Shown here: positions 1-7,519 of the stretch, piece after piece
How positions within the stretch are numbered: position 1 is the stretch's first letter
Layout of the letters: each line of letters begins with the position of its first letter
Source of the DNA: Myxococcales bacterium
GTDB taxonomy: Bacteria > Myxococcota_A > Bradymonadia > UBA7976 > UBA1532
Length of the DNA: 33,804 nucleotides
Assembly: GCA_009692505.1 (NCBI GenBank)
Contig: SHZC01000033.1
Coordinates: 1 to 33,804, forward strand
Direction of reading: 5' to 3'
Position numbers and translations under genes: made by a program
The notes under the pieces: generated by a model
The model's input: only the letters and a program-made list of their open reading frames with translations
Databases searched by the model: none
Told to the model about the DNA's origin: nothing

Positions 1-807
1 TGCGCCCCCTCCCCTCACCTCAGGGAGGACGAGAGCGACGAGCAGAGCCTGAAGCTCGGAGAGCGAGACCGCGTTCTTCGCGGAGAAGTCCATGGGGCTT
101 GCGCGGAGGGACCGGAGCTTGGGGTCGAGGTGGGCGTGTCCGACCGCTGTGCCGCTCGAGGCGATGGGCGCCACCTCGAGGTCACTCTTTCGACTCGGGA
201 TCACGACGGCCCCCTTGAAGCGCACCTCGGGCGTCTGGCGGTTCTCCTCGGGCGTGAAGCCTTGGCCTAAGCGATGCGCGAGGCGAACGGAGCCTGTGCC
301 CGAGCCCCACAGCCGCTCATGCGCTTCCCGATGCCCGGTCAGGTCGTAGAGCCAGTCGAAGGCGTGGTTGTCGGAGACCACGAGCATCTCGCGCAGGGAC
401 CGCCGTGGGGTCGACGTCTTCGCGCCGATGCTCAGCGGCTCGTCGAGGCTGAGCCGCCGCGCCGACAGCTCCGTCAGGGCCGCCACGGCGAGGCAGAGCT
501 TGATGGCGCTGGCCGGGTAGAAGTACTCGGCGTCGGCCCGGAAGCCGTCGCGGATCGTTGAGACGGCCCCGTCTTGGCCCACGTTGGGCTCCACGGCGGT
601 CACGAGCACCTGAAGGCGGTGGCGCGAGGCTTCGGCCATGACCGCAGAGACCGGGCCGGGCGTCTCGCGGAGGAGACGCTCGACGAAGCCGGGCGAGACC
701 TTCGACACCCGCGCCTCCCCGACGCCGGCCGAGACCGCGATCGGCGCGAAGACGCAGAGCATCGTCACGTTAGTCAATGTAATTGACCATTTGAAGAGCA
801 GGTCCAT
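1..807 (-). CDS. Class A beta-lactamase-like serine hydrolase (partial, C-terminus beyond window)
   Basis: An open frame runs from an ATG at 807 off the left edge of the window (269 codons seen, no stop). The N-terminus has a basic/hydrophobic stretch ending in an Ala-rich site (residues about 1-27, ending VSA), which reads as a Sec signal peptide. This favours the ATG at 807 over the inner ATG at 762, which would cut the signal in half. Residues 100-103 are S-A-I-K, a serine-hydrolase S-x-x-K motif preceded by aromatic residues (YFYPAS). Residues 145-147 are S-D-N, as in class A beta-lactamases, within an M-L-V-V-S-D-N context. The K-T/S-G motif is not reached with confidence. Family knowledge: these enzymes act in the periplasm on beta-lactams or peptidoglycan-like substrates. 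Whether this one hydrolyses antibiotics cannot be told. It is divergent from the DUF1704 gene, with 46 bp between the two starts. Confidence 0.75.
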   Translation of the reverse strand, partial: MDLLFKWSITLTNVTMLCVFAPIAVSAGVGEARVSKVSPGFVERLLRETPGPVSAVMAEASRHRLQVLVTAVEPNVGQDGAVSTIRDGFRADAEYFYPASAIKLCLAVAALTELSARRLSLDEPLSIGAKTSTPRRSLREMLVVSDNHAFDWLYDLTGHREAHERLWGSGTGSVRLAHRLGQGFTPEENRQTPEVRFKGAVVIPSRKSDLEVAPIASSGTAVGHAHLDPKLRSLRASPMDFSAKNAVSLSELQALLVALVLPEVRGGGA

Positions 808-853
808 TTCGGCAAGTTCGCGCTCCGAGCGACCCTTTGGCAAGCTACGGCCC

Positions 854-2140
854 ATGTGGCGCAGCTATAAAGAAAACGTTCACCGGCTGTCGAAGCAGCT
901 CGTCGAGGCCCAGCGACCAATTCGTATCCTCGACACGCTGAAGTGGGGCGACGAGATCGAGGAGCAGTTCTTCGCGAGCAAATGTCGCGAGCTCCCGAAG
1001 GTCGACGCCGCCTTCTATGCCGAACAGCGCCCCCTGCGCTTCGATCCGGCGCTGAAGATTGAGGAGTTCGAGGGCATACGACGCGAGGTCGACCGGGTGC
1101 TCGGCAGCGACGATGAGCTCGGGGTGATCTTGAGTCGGTACTGCCTCGAATATCAGGACGTCGTGCGGATGCTCCAGGCGCGGGGCACGCAAGAGTTCTA
1201 CACCTTCTCGCGCCGACTCTACGGCAGCCCGAAGGACCACTTCGAGGACGAGAAGACGACCCTCGCCGACTTCGGCCACATGCTCTACGACATCCTCAAC
1301 GGCATCGAGGAGGACCGCCTCGGGGTGCGCTCGCCCCGGAACCTCACGGCCGAGCAGGTCGTCGAGACGCTCAACGAACGGTTCACGCAGTATTTCGGCG
1401 ATGGCGTCGTCGTGGCCAAGCTCGACGACGGGATCCTCTCGGACGCAGCCGCAGGCGCCGACTACGTCAAGATCAAGCGCAGCGTCATGTTCTCCGAGCG
1501 CGACGTGGACATCCTGGAGGTCCACGAGGGCTGGGTACACGTCGGGACGAACAAGAACGGCGAGCGGCAGCACGTCGCCACCTGGCTGTCGAAGGGGCCC
1601 CCGTCCACGTCGGCGATTCAAGAGGGGCTCGCGGTGCTGCTGGAGATCCTGGCGTTCCGCGCGACGCCCCAGCGGGCCCATAAGCTCAACAATCGAATCC
1701 TCGCGTGCGAGAAGGCCGAAGACGGCGCCAACTTCCTCGAGCTCATGGACTTCTATCGCACCGAGGGCTTCGATCCGCGTGAGTGTTTCCGGCACGCCCA
1801 GCGGGTGCTCCGGGGCGGGCTCATCACGGGCGGGGCCCCGTTCACCAAGGACATCGTCTACTGCCGCGGCTTCGTGGAGATCTACAACTTCCTCTGCACA
1901 GCCATCCGCCTCGGCCGCCCCGAGCTCATCCCCTTCCTCTTCGTCGGCAAGGTCGCGCTGGGGGATCTGCCGACGCTCCATCGTAAGCATCGGGAGGGCG
2001 TCATCGACGGGCCGGTCTTCCTGCCGCCGCAGTTCCGGGACCTCAACGGGCTGGCCATGTGGCTGGCTTATTCGAACTTCTTTAATCGGGTCGATCTGAC
2101 CGCCGTCCAGAACCATTATCGGGCGCGGCTCATGACCTGA
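854..2140 (+). CDS. DUF1704 / QEGLA-motif zinc metallopeptidase family protein
   Basis: A 428-residue soluble protein with no signal peptide. Two motifs define it: H-E-G-W-V-H at residues 224-229 (an HExxxH-type zinc site) and Q-E-G-L-A at 256-260. These mark the DUF1704/TIGR02421 family, often labelled 'flavohemoglobin expression-modulating QEGLA motif protein'. Family knowledge: the animal tubulin carboxypeptidase MATCAP belongs to this fold, with the HExxxH histidines and a later Glu as probable metal ligands, so a carboxypeptidase-like activity is a fair inference. The frame stays open upstream of 854, but that extension lies antisense to the signal-peptide region of the divergent hydrolase and has no family resemblance, so ATG 854 (MWRSYKEN) is chosen. 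No clear Shine-Dalgarno sequence precedes it. The gene is followed 69 bp later by an ATP-grasp ligase on the same strand, a partner commonly seen beside this family. Confidence 0.85.
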   Translation: MWRSYKENVHRLSKQLVEAQRPIRILDTLKWGDEIEEQFFASKCRELPKVDAAFYAEQRPLRFDPALKIEEFEGIRREVDRVLGSDDELGVILSRYCLEYQDVVRMLQARGTQEFYTFSRRLYGSPKDHFEDEKTTLADFGHMLYDILNGIEEDRLGVRSPRNLTAEQVVETLNERFTQYFGDGVVVAKLDDGILSDAAAGADYVKIKRSVMFSERDVDILEVHEGWVHVGTNKNGERQHVATWLSKGPPSTSAIQEGLAVLLEILAFRATPQRAHKLNNRILACEKAEDGANFLELMDFYRTEGFDPRECFRHAQRVLRGGLITGGAPFTKDIVYCRGFVEIYNFLCTAIRLGRPELIPFLFVGKVALGDLPTLHRKHREGVIDGPVFLPPQFRDLNGLAMWLAYSNFFNRVDLTAVQNHYRARLMT

Positions 2141-2160
2141 TCGAATTTCTCATTGGGCCG

Positions 2161-2188
2161 TTGACACGTCGATCTCGCGCCCTATAAA
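2161..2188 (+). promoter_or_regulatory. Strong sigma-70-type promoter ahead of the ATP-grasp gene
   Basis: TTGACA at 2161-2166 is a perfect -35 box and TATAAA at 2183-2188 matches five of six -10 consensus bases, with a 16-bp spacer. Transcription would start near 2195. That places the in-frame GTG at 2195 at the very 5' end of the transcript and favours ATG 2210 as the translation start. Such a consensus pair is uncommon in DNA this rich in GC. It implies that the ligase and acetyltransferase can be expressed separately from the upstream peptidase. Confidence 0.65.
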
Positions 2189-2209
2189 GCGGAGGTGGAA
2201 AGGGGAGCC

Positions 2210-3361
2210 ATGCGCTTCACGTCGACCACCTCTCTTACAAGTCGGAACGTCCGCCGGGTCGCCGTCGTCTTCAATGACGATAGCGTCGCCGCGACCTCCG
2301 ATCAGAACGACGGCGATGAGGACGCCGAGCCTCCGTCGCCACCGAAGGACGTGGCCGACGCCGATGTCGCCGACGTCGCGGCCTGCATTCACGGCGTCCT
2401 CAAACGCGCCGGCCACGAGGTCGTGCTCCTCAGCGTGAAAGACAGCCTCACGCCCCTCATTGACAGCCTGCGCGCCCTGCGGATCGAGCGCGTCTTCAAC
2501 CTCGTCGAGTCGATCGGCGGCGAGTCCCGTCGGGAGGCCGAGGTCCCAAGGCTGCTCGATGAGCTCCGGATTCCTTATACCGGCAACAGCGCAGGCATCC
2601 TCCGGCTCGCCCAGGCCAAGGACATGGCCAAGCGGCTCCTGGAGTTTCATGGCGTGCCCGTGCCGCGCGGCTATGCCGTGGTCGATGCCCGCGAGCTCAC
2701 GTGCCCCGAGGCTCGCGGCCTGGTCTATCCCCTCTTTGTCAAGCCGGCCCGGACCGACGCCTCCATCGGCATCGACCGCACCTCCGTCGTCTGCGACCGG
2801 GCCCAGCTCGACGCCCGCCTGACGTATCTGTCTCGCCATCTCGAGGGGCCGTTCGTCGTCGAGGAGTACCTGCCCGGCCGCGAGATCAACGTCGCGATCT
2901 TCGCCGATCCTTACCGGGGCCAGCTCGTGCCCACGGAGGTCGACTTTAGCGGCTACCCCGCGGACTACCCGCCCATCGTCACGTATGACTGCAAGTGGGT
3001 GCCCGGCTCGCCGGAGTATGTCGCGCGATCCTTGCCCGCGACCGAGCGACTGACGCCAGCCGAGCTGCACGCCGTAAGATGGGCCGCGCGCGCCGCATTC
3101 CTCACCTTGGGTGGCACGAGCTATGGGCGGGTCGACCTCCGCTTCGACGCGAACGGCGTGCCCAGAGTCATCGACGTCAATCCCAATAACGACCTGAACC
3201 CCGAAGCTGGAATGGCCATCGCCGCCGCGAGTGTCGGCATGAGCCATGACTCCCTCATCAACGCCCTGCTCGACGGGGCCACAGTCGAGGCCCGCCATGT
3301 ACCTGCGCCCCATCATGCCGCGAGACCGCGATCCGTTGGCCACGCTGCTGCGGCGTACTGA
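2210..3361 (+). CDS. ATP-grasp ligase, D-alanine-D-alanine ligase-like
   Basis: A 383-residue cytosolic protein. The N-terminal part resembles the D-Ala-D-Ala ligase pre-ATP-grasp domain (FNLVES, then EAEVPRLLDELRIPYTGN). The ATP-grasp core follows: a Lys in P-L-F-V-K-P, a loop with D-A-S-I-G-I, the V-V-E-E-Y-L-P-G-R-E hinge, and the metal-binding end with R-V-D-L-R-F-D and V-I-D-V-N-P-N-N-D-L-N-P. These are the hallmarks of carboxylate-amine ligases that go through an acyl-phosphate. ATG 2210 is preceded by AGGGGAG at 2201-2207; an in-frame GTG at 2195 is the alternative. The last 65 bp overlap the acetyltransferase gene, and the C-terminal tail after about residue 360 is low-complexity (HHAARPRS), so it is probably an extension beyond the fold. 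The linked DUF1704 peptidase and GNAT suggest amide ligation on a peptide or amino-acid-like substrate rather than cell-wall D-Ala-D-Ala synthesis; the substrate is unknown. Confidence 0.85.
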   Translation: MRFTSTTSLTSRNVRRVAVVFNDDSVAATSDQNDGDEDAEPPSPPKDVADADVADVAACIHGVLKRAGHEVVLLSVKDSLTPLIDSLRALRIERVFNLVESIGGESRREAEVPRLLDELRIPYTGNSAGILRLAQAKDMAKRLLEFHGVPVPRGYAVVDARELTCPEARGLVYPLFVKPARTDASIGIDRTSVVCDRAQLDARLTYLSRHLEGPFVVEEYLPGREINVAIFADPYRGQLVPTEVDFSGYPADYPPIVTYDCKWVPGSPEYVARSLPATERLTPAELHAVRWAARAAFLTLGGTSYGRVDLRFDANGVPRVIDVNPNNDLNPEAGMAIAAASVGMSHDSLINALLDGATVEARHVPAPHHAARPRSVGHAAAAY

Positions 3362-3785
3362 TACGTTCACCGCAGACGAGGTCGACGTCGCCCTCGAGCT
3401 CATCGACGACTCCATCAACCGAAGCCAGAGCTCCGGCTACGAGTGCGTCGTGGCCTGCGAGCCGCTCGGCGACGGCGATGACGAGGCCGTCATGGGATAC
3501 CTCTCCTACGGTCGCACCCCCATGACGGAGGGTACCTACGATCTCTACTGGGTGGCGGTCGACCCGACGTATCGCGGCAAGGGCGTCGGCAAGGCACTCT
3601 GCCGCGCTTTTGAGGAGACGGTGCGCCAGCGGGACGGGCACCTCATTCGGGTGGAGACGAGCTCGCAGGAGGCTTACGGGGGCACTGTGCAGTTCTACAC
3701 GGACGCCGGCTACATCGAAGGCGGACGGCTGCCGGGCTTCTACAAGCCAGGCGACGACCTGATCATCCTCTATAGGACGATCTGA
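3297..3785 (+). CDS. GNAT-family N-acetyltransferase
   Basis: A 162-residue cytosolic acyltransferase of ordinary GNAT length. It starts M-Y-L-R-P-I-M-P-R-D-R-D, the usual first strand and helix of the fold. The acetyl-CoA pyrophosphate loop is visible as V-D-P-T-Y-R-G-K-G-V-G-K-A-L, and motif B shows V-Q-F-Y-T-D-A-G-Y followed by F-Y-K-P-G-D-D. The frame is open 51 bp further upstream (ATG 3246), but that leader is Ser/Pro/Thr-rich and antedates the fold, so ATG 3297 is preferred. The start lies inside the ATP-grasp gene (65-bp overlap), implying translational coupling. The 3' end overlaps the convergent DUF4105 gene by 23 bp. The acceptor substrate is unknown; an amino group made or exposed by the two upstream enzymes is a reasonable inference. 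Confidence 0.88.
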   Translation: MYLRPIMPRDRDPLATLLRRTDTFTADEVDVALELIDDSINRSQSSGYECVVACEPLGDGDDEAVMGYLSYGRTPMTEGTYDLYWVAVDPTYRGKGVGKALCRAFEETVRQRDGHLIRVETSSQEAYGGTVQFYTDAGYIEGGRLPGFYKPGDDLIILYRTI

Positions 3786-4962
3786 GGGTTCGCCATAAGA
3801 GGAACAGCCCCGCGAGTGCCAGACACTCCGCCGCGATGGGCCCGGCGAACGTCGTGGACACGGGCGCGAGCGCGATGAGCAGGAGCGTCGTGGCCGCGCG
3901 AACGGCGAGGTACAGCTCGAAGCCCCGGCTCAGGCCGACCTCGCCACGGCGCCAAAGCCGGACGACCGGCAAGAACAAGACGAGATCAAGCGGCGGCAGC
4001 GCCAAGAGCAGCCAGTTCTCCCGCATCTCCGGCCAGGCCGAAATGACCGGGACGAGCGATAAGACGAGCGCGGTGCCGCACATGAGCGCCAAGACGGTCA
4101 GGGCCACCAGGCCTCGTCCTCGTGTCGTCCATCTCGGCGAGCGCGACCCCAGGAAGACGAGCAGGCCGGCGAGCGCGAAGAGGACGGCTTGTCCAAGGTG
4201 CACGAAGCCGCCGAGCGCGGGGCCAGCCTTGCGGGTCCGCTCGACGATGGGTGCGCCGAGCAAGGTCCGCTCCGTGTCGCCCTCGCCCATGCGGACCTTC
4301 GAGAGGAGCTCGCCGAGCACGGCGGGCCGATAGGTGCGCTCCCAACGGTGTCGCGGGCGATCGAGCTCGCGGCCCGGGACCACCTCCATGAGCAGGAGCA
4401 GGGCGGGGAAATCAGCGAAGGCGCGGCGAACGTCGTCGCGGAAGCTGTCTCCGGGCGGTCCTCCCTCGAGCTGTCGGCGCACGGCTCCTCCGGTCACTTG
4501 GTCCAGCAGATCCCGGAGGCGGGTGGAACAGTTCTCGCGGAACGTGTCGTAGACGTACTCCCGATTCTCGGGCAGGACGAGCACGTCAAGTCGCTTGACC
4601 AACTCCGCGCGGGCGGCCTCGTCGAGCTGAAGGGGGTATCGCGTGACGCTGCGGTCCCACTTCGTATATCTCGCAAGCTCGCGTCCCCAATTTGAAGCCT
4701 TGCCGTAGAAGCGGACGCGCCCCTGGAGGAAGTCGAGCACGTAGTTGGGCCGTTCCCAATTCGTGATCCCGAAGTTGTAGATCTGGTCGCGATCGTTCGA
4801 GAACACGCGGATGCCGACGTGTCCATAACGGCTGAAGACGTCGTCCCCTTCGCCGAAGATGACGAGCTCGGTGGACGGTGGCTGCGCCAAGGCCGGGAGC
4901 GGGCCGAGGAACGGGAGCGAGCAGACCAAGAGAGCGCAGAAGACCCAGAGCCGACTCACCAA
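3763..4962 (-). CDS. DUF4105 (Lnb-like) N-terminal domain protein with C-terminal membrane helices
   Basis: A 399-residue protein. Residues 1 to about 26 are a signal peptide ending ALA-Q. The periplasmic DUF4105 domain follows, with R-Y-G-H-V-G-I-R-V (His48) and Y-D-T-F-R-E-N-C-S-T-R (Cys145), the conserved His and Cys of this family. After about residue 245 there are several hydrophobic segments (around 250-270, 280-305, 315-335 and 350-390), making a C-terminal membrane domain. Family knowledge: DUF4105 includes Lnb, which moves an acyl chain within bacterial lipoproteins using a Cys/His active site. A lipid- or lipoprotein-modifying role is therefore possible but unproven here. The start overlaps the end of the ferredoxin-NADP reductase gene by 7 bp, so the two are probably translated together. 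Confidence 0.78.
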   Translation of the reverse strand: MVSRLWVFCALLVCSLPFLGPLPALAQPPSTELVIFGEGDDVFSRYGHVGIRVFSNDRDQIYNFGITNWERPNYVLDFLQGRVRFYGKASNWGRELARYTKWDRSVTRYPLQLDEAARAELVKRLDVLVLPENREYVYDTFRENCSTRLRDLLDQVTGGAVRRQLEGGPPGDSFRDDVRRAFADFPALLLLMEVVPGRELDRPRHRWERTYRPAVLGELLSKVRMGEGDTERTLLGAPIVERTRKAGPALGGFVHLGQAVLFALAGLLVFLGSRSPRWTTRGRGLVALTVLALMCGTALVLSLVPVISAWPEMRENWLLLALPPLDLVLFLPVVRLWRRGEVGLSRGFELYLAVRAATTLLLIALAPVSTTFAGPIAAECLALAGLFLLWRTLRSSYRG

Positions 4963-5720
4963 TAACGCTCCGCCGTGATGTGACCCGGGTTCTTCTTCGA
5001 GTGCTTGCTCAGGCCCCGGGAGATGAGCGTCTCGGTCACCTCCTCGACCATCTGCGGATTACCACAGAGCATCACGCGGGATCGCTCGGCACTAAAGACC
5101 ATGCCGGCGGCCGACTCCACGCCACCGTCGACGAGGGCTGCGGGGATACGGCTGGGGATCACGTCGGCGCGTTTGCCACCCCGCGTCACCGTGCCCACCC
5201 ACTTCAGCCGATCGCCGTGGGCCGCGGACATCGCGCGCAGCTCCTCTTCGTAGTTGAGGTCCTCATCGAGGCGCACGCCATGCACCACGACGACGCGCTC
5301 GAACCGCTCCCATGGCTGACTGGTCCGCAGCATCGCGATAAAGGGCGCGAGCCCCGTGCCCGTGGAGATGAGCCAGAGGTCCTTCCCGTCGGTCACCTGA
5401 TCCAGCGTGAACTGCCCGTTGGCACCGCCGAGGATCAGCACCGGATCGCCCACCTGCATCCGGTTGAGGTGGGGCGTCAGCTTGCCGTCGTCGACGAGTC
5501 GAACGTAGAGCTCGGGCGGCTGACCGGGTGCTGAGGCGAGCGAGTAGGCCCGCTTCACGCGCGCCCCGTCGAGGTCGAGGCCGATGTTGATGAACTGCCC
5601 GGCGCGAGAGGCCCCGAGATCCGCGTCAAAGCGCAGCGTGAACAGCCCCGGCGCCCAATCGACACGGTGGCTCACCTTCGTCTCCCACCACCCCCTCTGA
5701 AGCTTGGTGACCTCGCTCAT
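4956..5720 (-). CDS. fpr: Ferredoxin-NADP reductase (FAD/NAD(P)-binding oxidoreductase)
   Basis: A 254-residue cytosolic flavoenzyme of bacterial Fpr size. The FAD domain has R-A-Y-S-L-A-S (the R-x-Y-S flavin-binding motif). The NADP domain has I-S-T-G-T-G-L-A-P-F and later M-L-C-G-N-P-Q-M-V. The protein ends in A-E-R-Y-W, the C-terminal aromatic residue typical of bacterial ferredoxin/flavodoxin-NADP reductases. It exchanges electrons between NADPH and ferredoxin or flavodoxin, for example for iron release, Fe-S assembly or the oxidative-stress response. Its ATG overlaps the stop of the upstream binding-protein gene (ATGA at 5717-5720), and its end overlaps the DUF4105 gene. The pairing with an iron-type binding protein would fit iron metabolism, but that is inference. 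Confidence 0.9.
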   Translation of the reverse strand: MSEVTKLQRGWWETKVSHRVDWAPGLFTLRFDADLGASRAGQFINIGLDLDGARVKRAYSLASAPGQPPELYVRLVDDGKLTPHLNRMQVGDPVLILGGANGQFTLDQVTDGKDLWLISTGTGLAPFIAMLRTSQPWERFERVVVVHGVRLDEDLNYEEELRAMSAAHGDRLKWVGTVTRGGKRADVIPSRIPAALVDGGVESAAGMVFSAERSRVMLCGNPQMVEEVTETLISRGLSKHSKKNPGHITAERYW

Positions 5721-6616
5721 GGGACTGTCTCCTTCTCGGGTTGAGGCATAGCGAATCGCAGATGATCCAGCGCCATGGGACGAGCGTCCAGACCTGGTCT
5801 GAGGTAGCCCGGCAGCGGCAGCGAGAGCAGCGCGTCGGCGAGGCGCTGCGCGGGCTCCGGCGGTCGAGTCGACATTGGGAGCATGACGAACGTGGGCCAG
5901 AGCAGCGCCCCGTCGAGATCCTGATCCGGCACGACCACCTGCAGCCCCGGCTTTGAGGCCGCGACCGACTGCGCCGCGACGCTGCCCAAGAGCGCCAAGA
6001 CGACGCGACCGCCGCTCAGAAGCGCGCTTATTTCGGCGTCGGTCTGGCCGAAGATCGGCTCATTGCGGAGCAGGTGCCGGAAGACGCTCTCGGTGCGCTC
6101 GGAGCCGTAGATTTGAGTCAGGGCGACGCGGAGGGCCCGCATGGACTCCGACTCGAGCTCCGGGACCCCAATGCGCCCCCGAAGGCGAGGGTTGCTGAGA
6201 TCGTCGAGAGAGACGGGGGCCTCACGACCAATGCGCGCCGTGTTCACGACCAGGACAAGGCCTGGACCTGCCGCGCCGAACCATGTGCCCGAACCGTCAC
6301 GAATGGCGGCGGCGCTCGCGGGGCTGTGTACGCGCAGCTTCGCCTCGTCGACGAGCGCGCGGGTCGACCGGGCCTCGCGCAGCCAGAGGACGTCGGTCGA
6401 AGGGTCCGCCGACGGTCCAAACGTCACGTTGACGTCAAGTCCACTTGAAAGCCTGAGCCCCGCGACGGCCGGCTTCACAAGCGCGGGGTCGAGGTCCGTC
6501 GTGAGGTTCACCAGCCACGGGTGCTCGGCCGTCGGCTCATTGCTCCGCTGACAGGCGAAAATCAAGACCAAGACGACGAGCACTCGCGGAACGCCGGTTG
6601 TGAGGGCGACAGTCAT
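5717..6616 (-). CDS. Periplasmic substrate-binding lipoprotein, iron(III)/type 2 family
   Basis: With the ATG at 6616 the product is 299 residues and begins with a hydrophobic segment ending I-F-A-C at Cys22, a lipoprotein signal. The body has the features of type 2 periplasmic binding proteins of the ferric-iron/thiamine group: N-L-T-T-D-L near the start of the mature protein, a W-F-G-A-A-G-P-G-L-V-L-V-V-N-T core, the phrase L-S-N-P-R-L-R-G-R-I-G-V-P, and later G-R-V-V-L-A-L-L-G-S. An alternative ATG at 6679 lies directly after the stop of the previous gene, but it would add 21 polar residues ahead of the signal, so 6616 is preferred with moderate confidence. No permease or ATPase gene is adjacent, so the protein is an orphan or works with a transporter elsewhere. 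The ligand is not determined. Confidence 0.72.
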   Translation of the reverse strand: MTVALTTGVPRVLVVLVLIFACQRSNEPTAEHPWLVNLTTDLDPALVKPAVAGLRLSSGLDVNVTFGPSADPSTDVLWLREARSTRALVDEAKLRVHSPASAAAIRDGSGTWFGAAGPGLVLVVNTARIGREAPVSLDDLSNPRLRGRIGVPELESESMRALRVALTQIYGSERTESVFRHLLRNEPIFGQTDAEISALLSGGRVVLALLGSVAAQSVAASKPGLQVVVPDQDLDGALLWPTFVMLPMSTRPPEPAQRLADALLSLPLPGYLRPGLDARPMALDHLRFAMPQPEKETVP

Positions 6617-6679
6617 TCGCGGCACAGTAGTCGCTTGGGCGAGGGGGTCAATGGACTCCCTTGGGGTCGAACCAGCCAT

Positions 6680-7429
6680 TCAGGCCTCGGCGACCGGCCC
6701 TCGTGGCGTGGGCGGCATCGTCACGCGCCGGGTGATGCGAAGCAGGCGCTCCAGGGTGGGGATGTCGACTTCGGGGAGCGGGCGTTCCTCGTCGGCGTTC
6801 TGCTCCCAGAGGGTCGCGGTCACGAGGTTGCCCAAGGCCGGCTCGACATCACTCGTCGCGTCGTCTGCCTCGGTGAGAGCGGCCTCGAGGGCGGCGCGGG
6901 TCGGTCGAACGACGTGGCCTTCCCCGCGGACATGCTCGGCGATGAACCAACACTCGAAGGCGAGGTCCAACGCGACCTCCTGCGAGATCTGCGAGACCGG
7001 CGCGAGCTTCTCGAAGACCCACGTCGCAAGCTCGGCCTGGACGTTGTCGAAGCGGTCTCGGGCCCGCTGCTGCTCTTTCTCGGCCAGCTCGTCGAGGGCG
7101 CGCCAGGCCCGATCCACATACTCGGTGCCGAGCGGCGAGTCGGGATCCTGATCGGGCATGAGCAGCTCACCGACGGCGTTTCGGGTCACAGCATCCCAGA
7201 GCCCAAAGAGGTTGCTGAACGTTCGCCGCGCGCGCTCCGGGGTCGAGAACTTCGGCTCGCCCTCCCAGAGCAGCGGGATGAGCTCCGCCGCCTCCGAGCC
7301 CTCCTCGATCGCCGCGAGGAACTCCTCGATGACGTCTTCGACGGTCAGCTCGCAGCTCGACGACTTCAGCAGCTCGGCGAGCACTTCGGGGCCTTCATAT
7401 TCGCGCGAGATGCGCCGCTCGGATTTCAT
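6680..7429 (-). CDS. Conserved hypothetical cytosolic protein
   Basis: A 249-residue acidic, helix-rich protein starting M-K-S-E-R-R-I-S at 7429. The frame is open to 7492, but the extra residues are Ala/Gly-rich and unlike the body. I recognise no domain, signal peptide or membrane segment. The middle has helices with many Glu and Asp residues and a Trp-rich patch (L-I-P-L-L-W-E, G-L-W-D-A-V-T), and the C-terminus is Pro/Arg-rich. It is the first gene of the block leading into the iron-type binding protein, Fpr and DUF4105 genes. Its TGA at 6682-6680 is followed immediately by an ATG, so coupling is likely. The codon pattern is that of a genuine gene; the function is unknown. Confidence 0.65.
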   Translation of the reverse strand: MKSERRISREYEGPEVLAELLKSSSCELTVEDVIEEFLAAIEEGSEAAELIPLLWEGEPKFSTPERARRTFSNLFGLWDAVTRNAVGELLMPDQDPDSPLGTEYVDRAWRALDELAEKEQQRARDRFDNVQAELATWVFEKLAPVSQISQEVALDLAFECWFIAEHVRGEGHVVRPTRAALEAALTEADDATSDVEPALGNLVTATLWEQNADEERPLPEVDIPTLERLLRITRRVTMPPTPRGPVAEA

Positions 7430-7519
7430 GGCGCGGGCTTGTACTCCGACGCGACCTGCGGCGAAAGCCCAGGCGCCGAAGCCCGGCCGCAAGTTTTCGT
7501 ATCGCCTTCGAAATGGCGG

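Noticed and set aside
1..807. Functional link between the beta-lactamase-like gene and the BlaI/M56 genes
   Set aside because: They are at opposite ends of the window, about 31 kb apart, and the BlaI/M56 pair is joined directly to the metal efflux genes.
845..2116. A 423-codon minus-strand open frame opposite the DUF1704 gene
   Set aside because: It is an antisense frame created by high third-position GC; the plus-strand product has the HExxxH and QEGLA motifs, whereas this one resembles no family.
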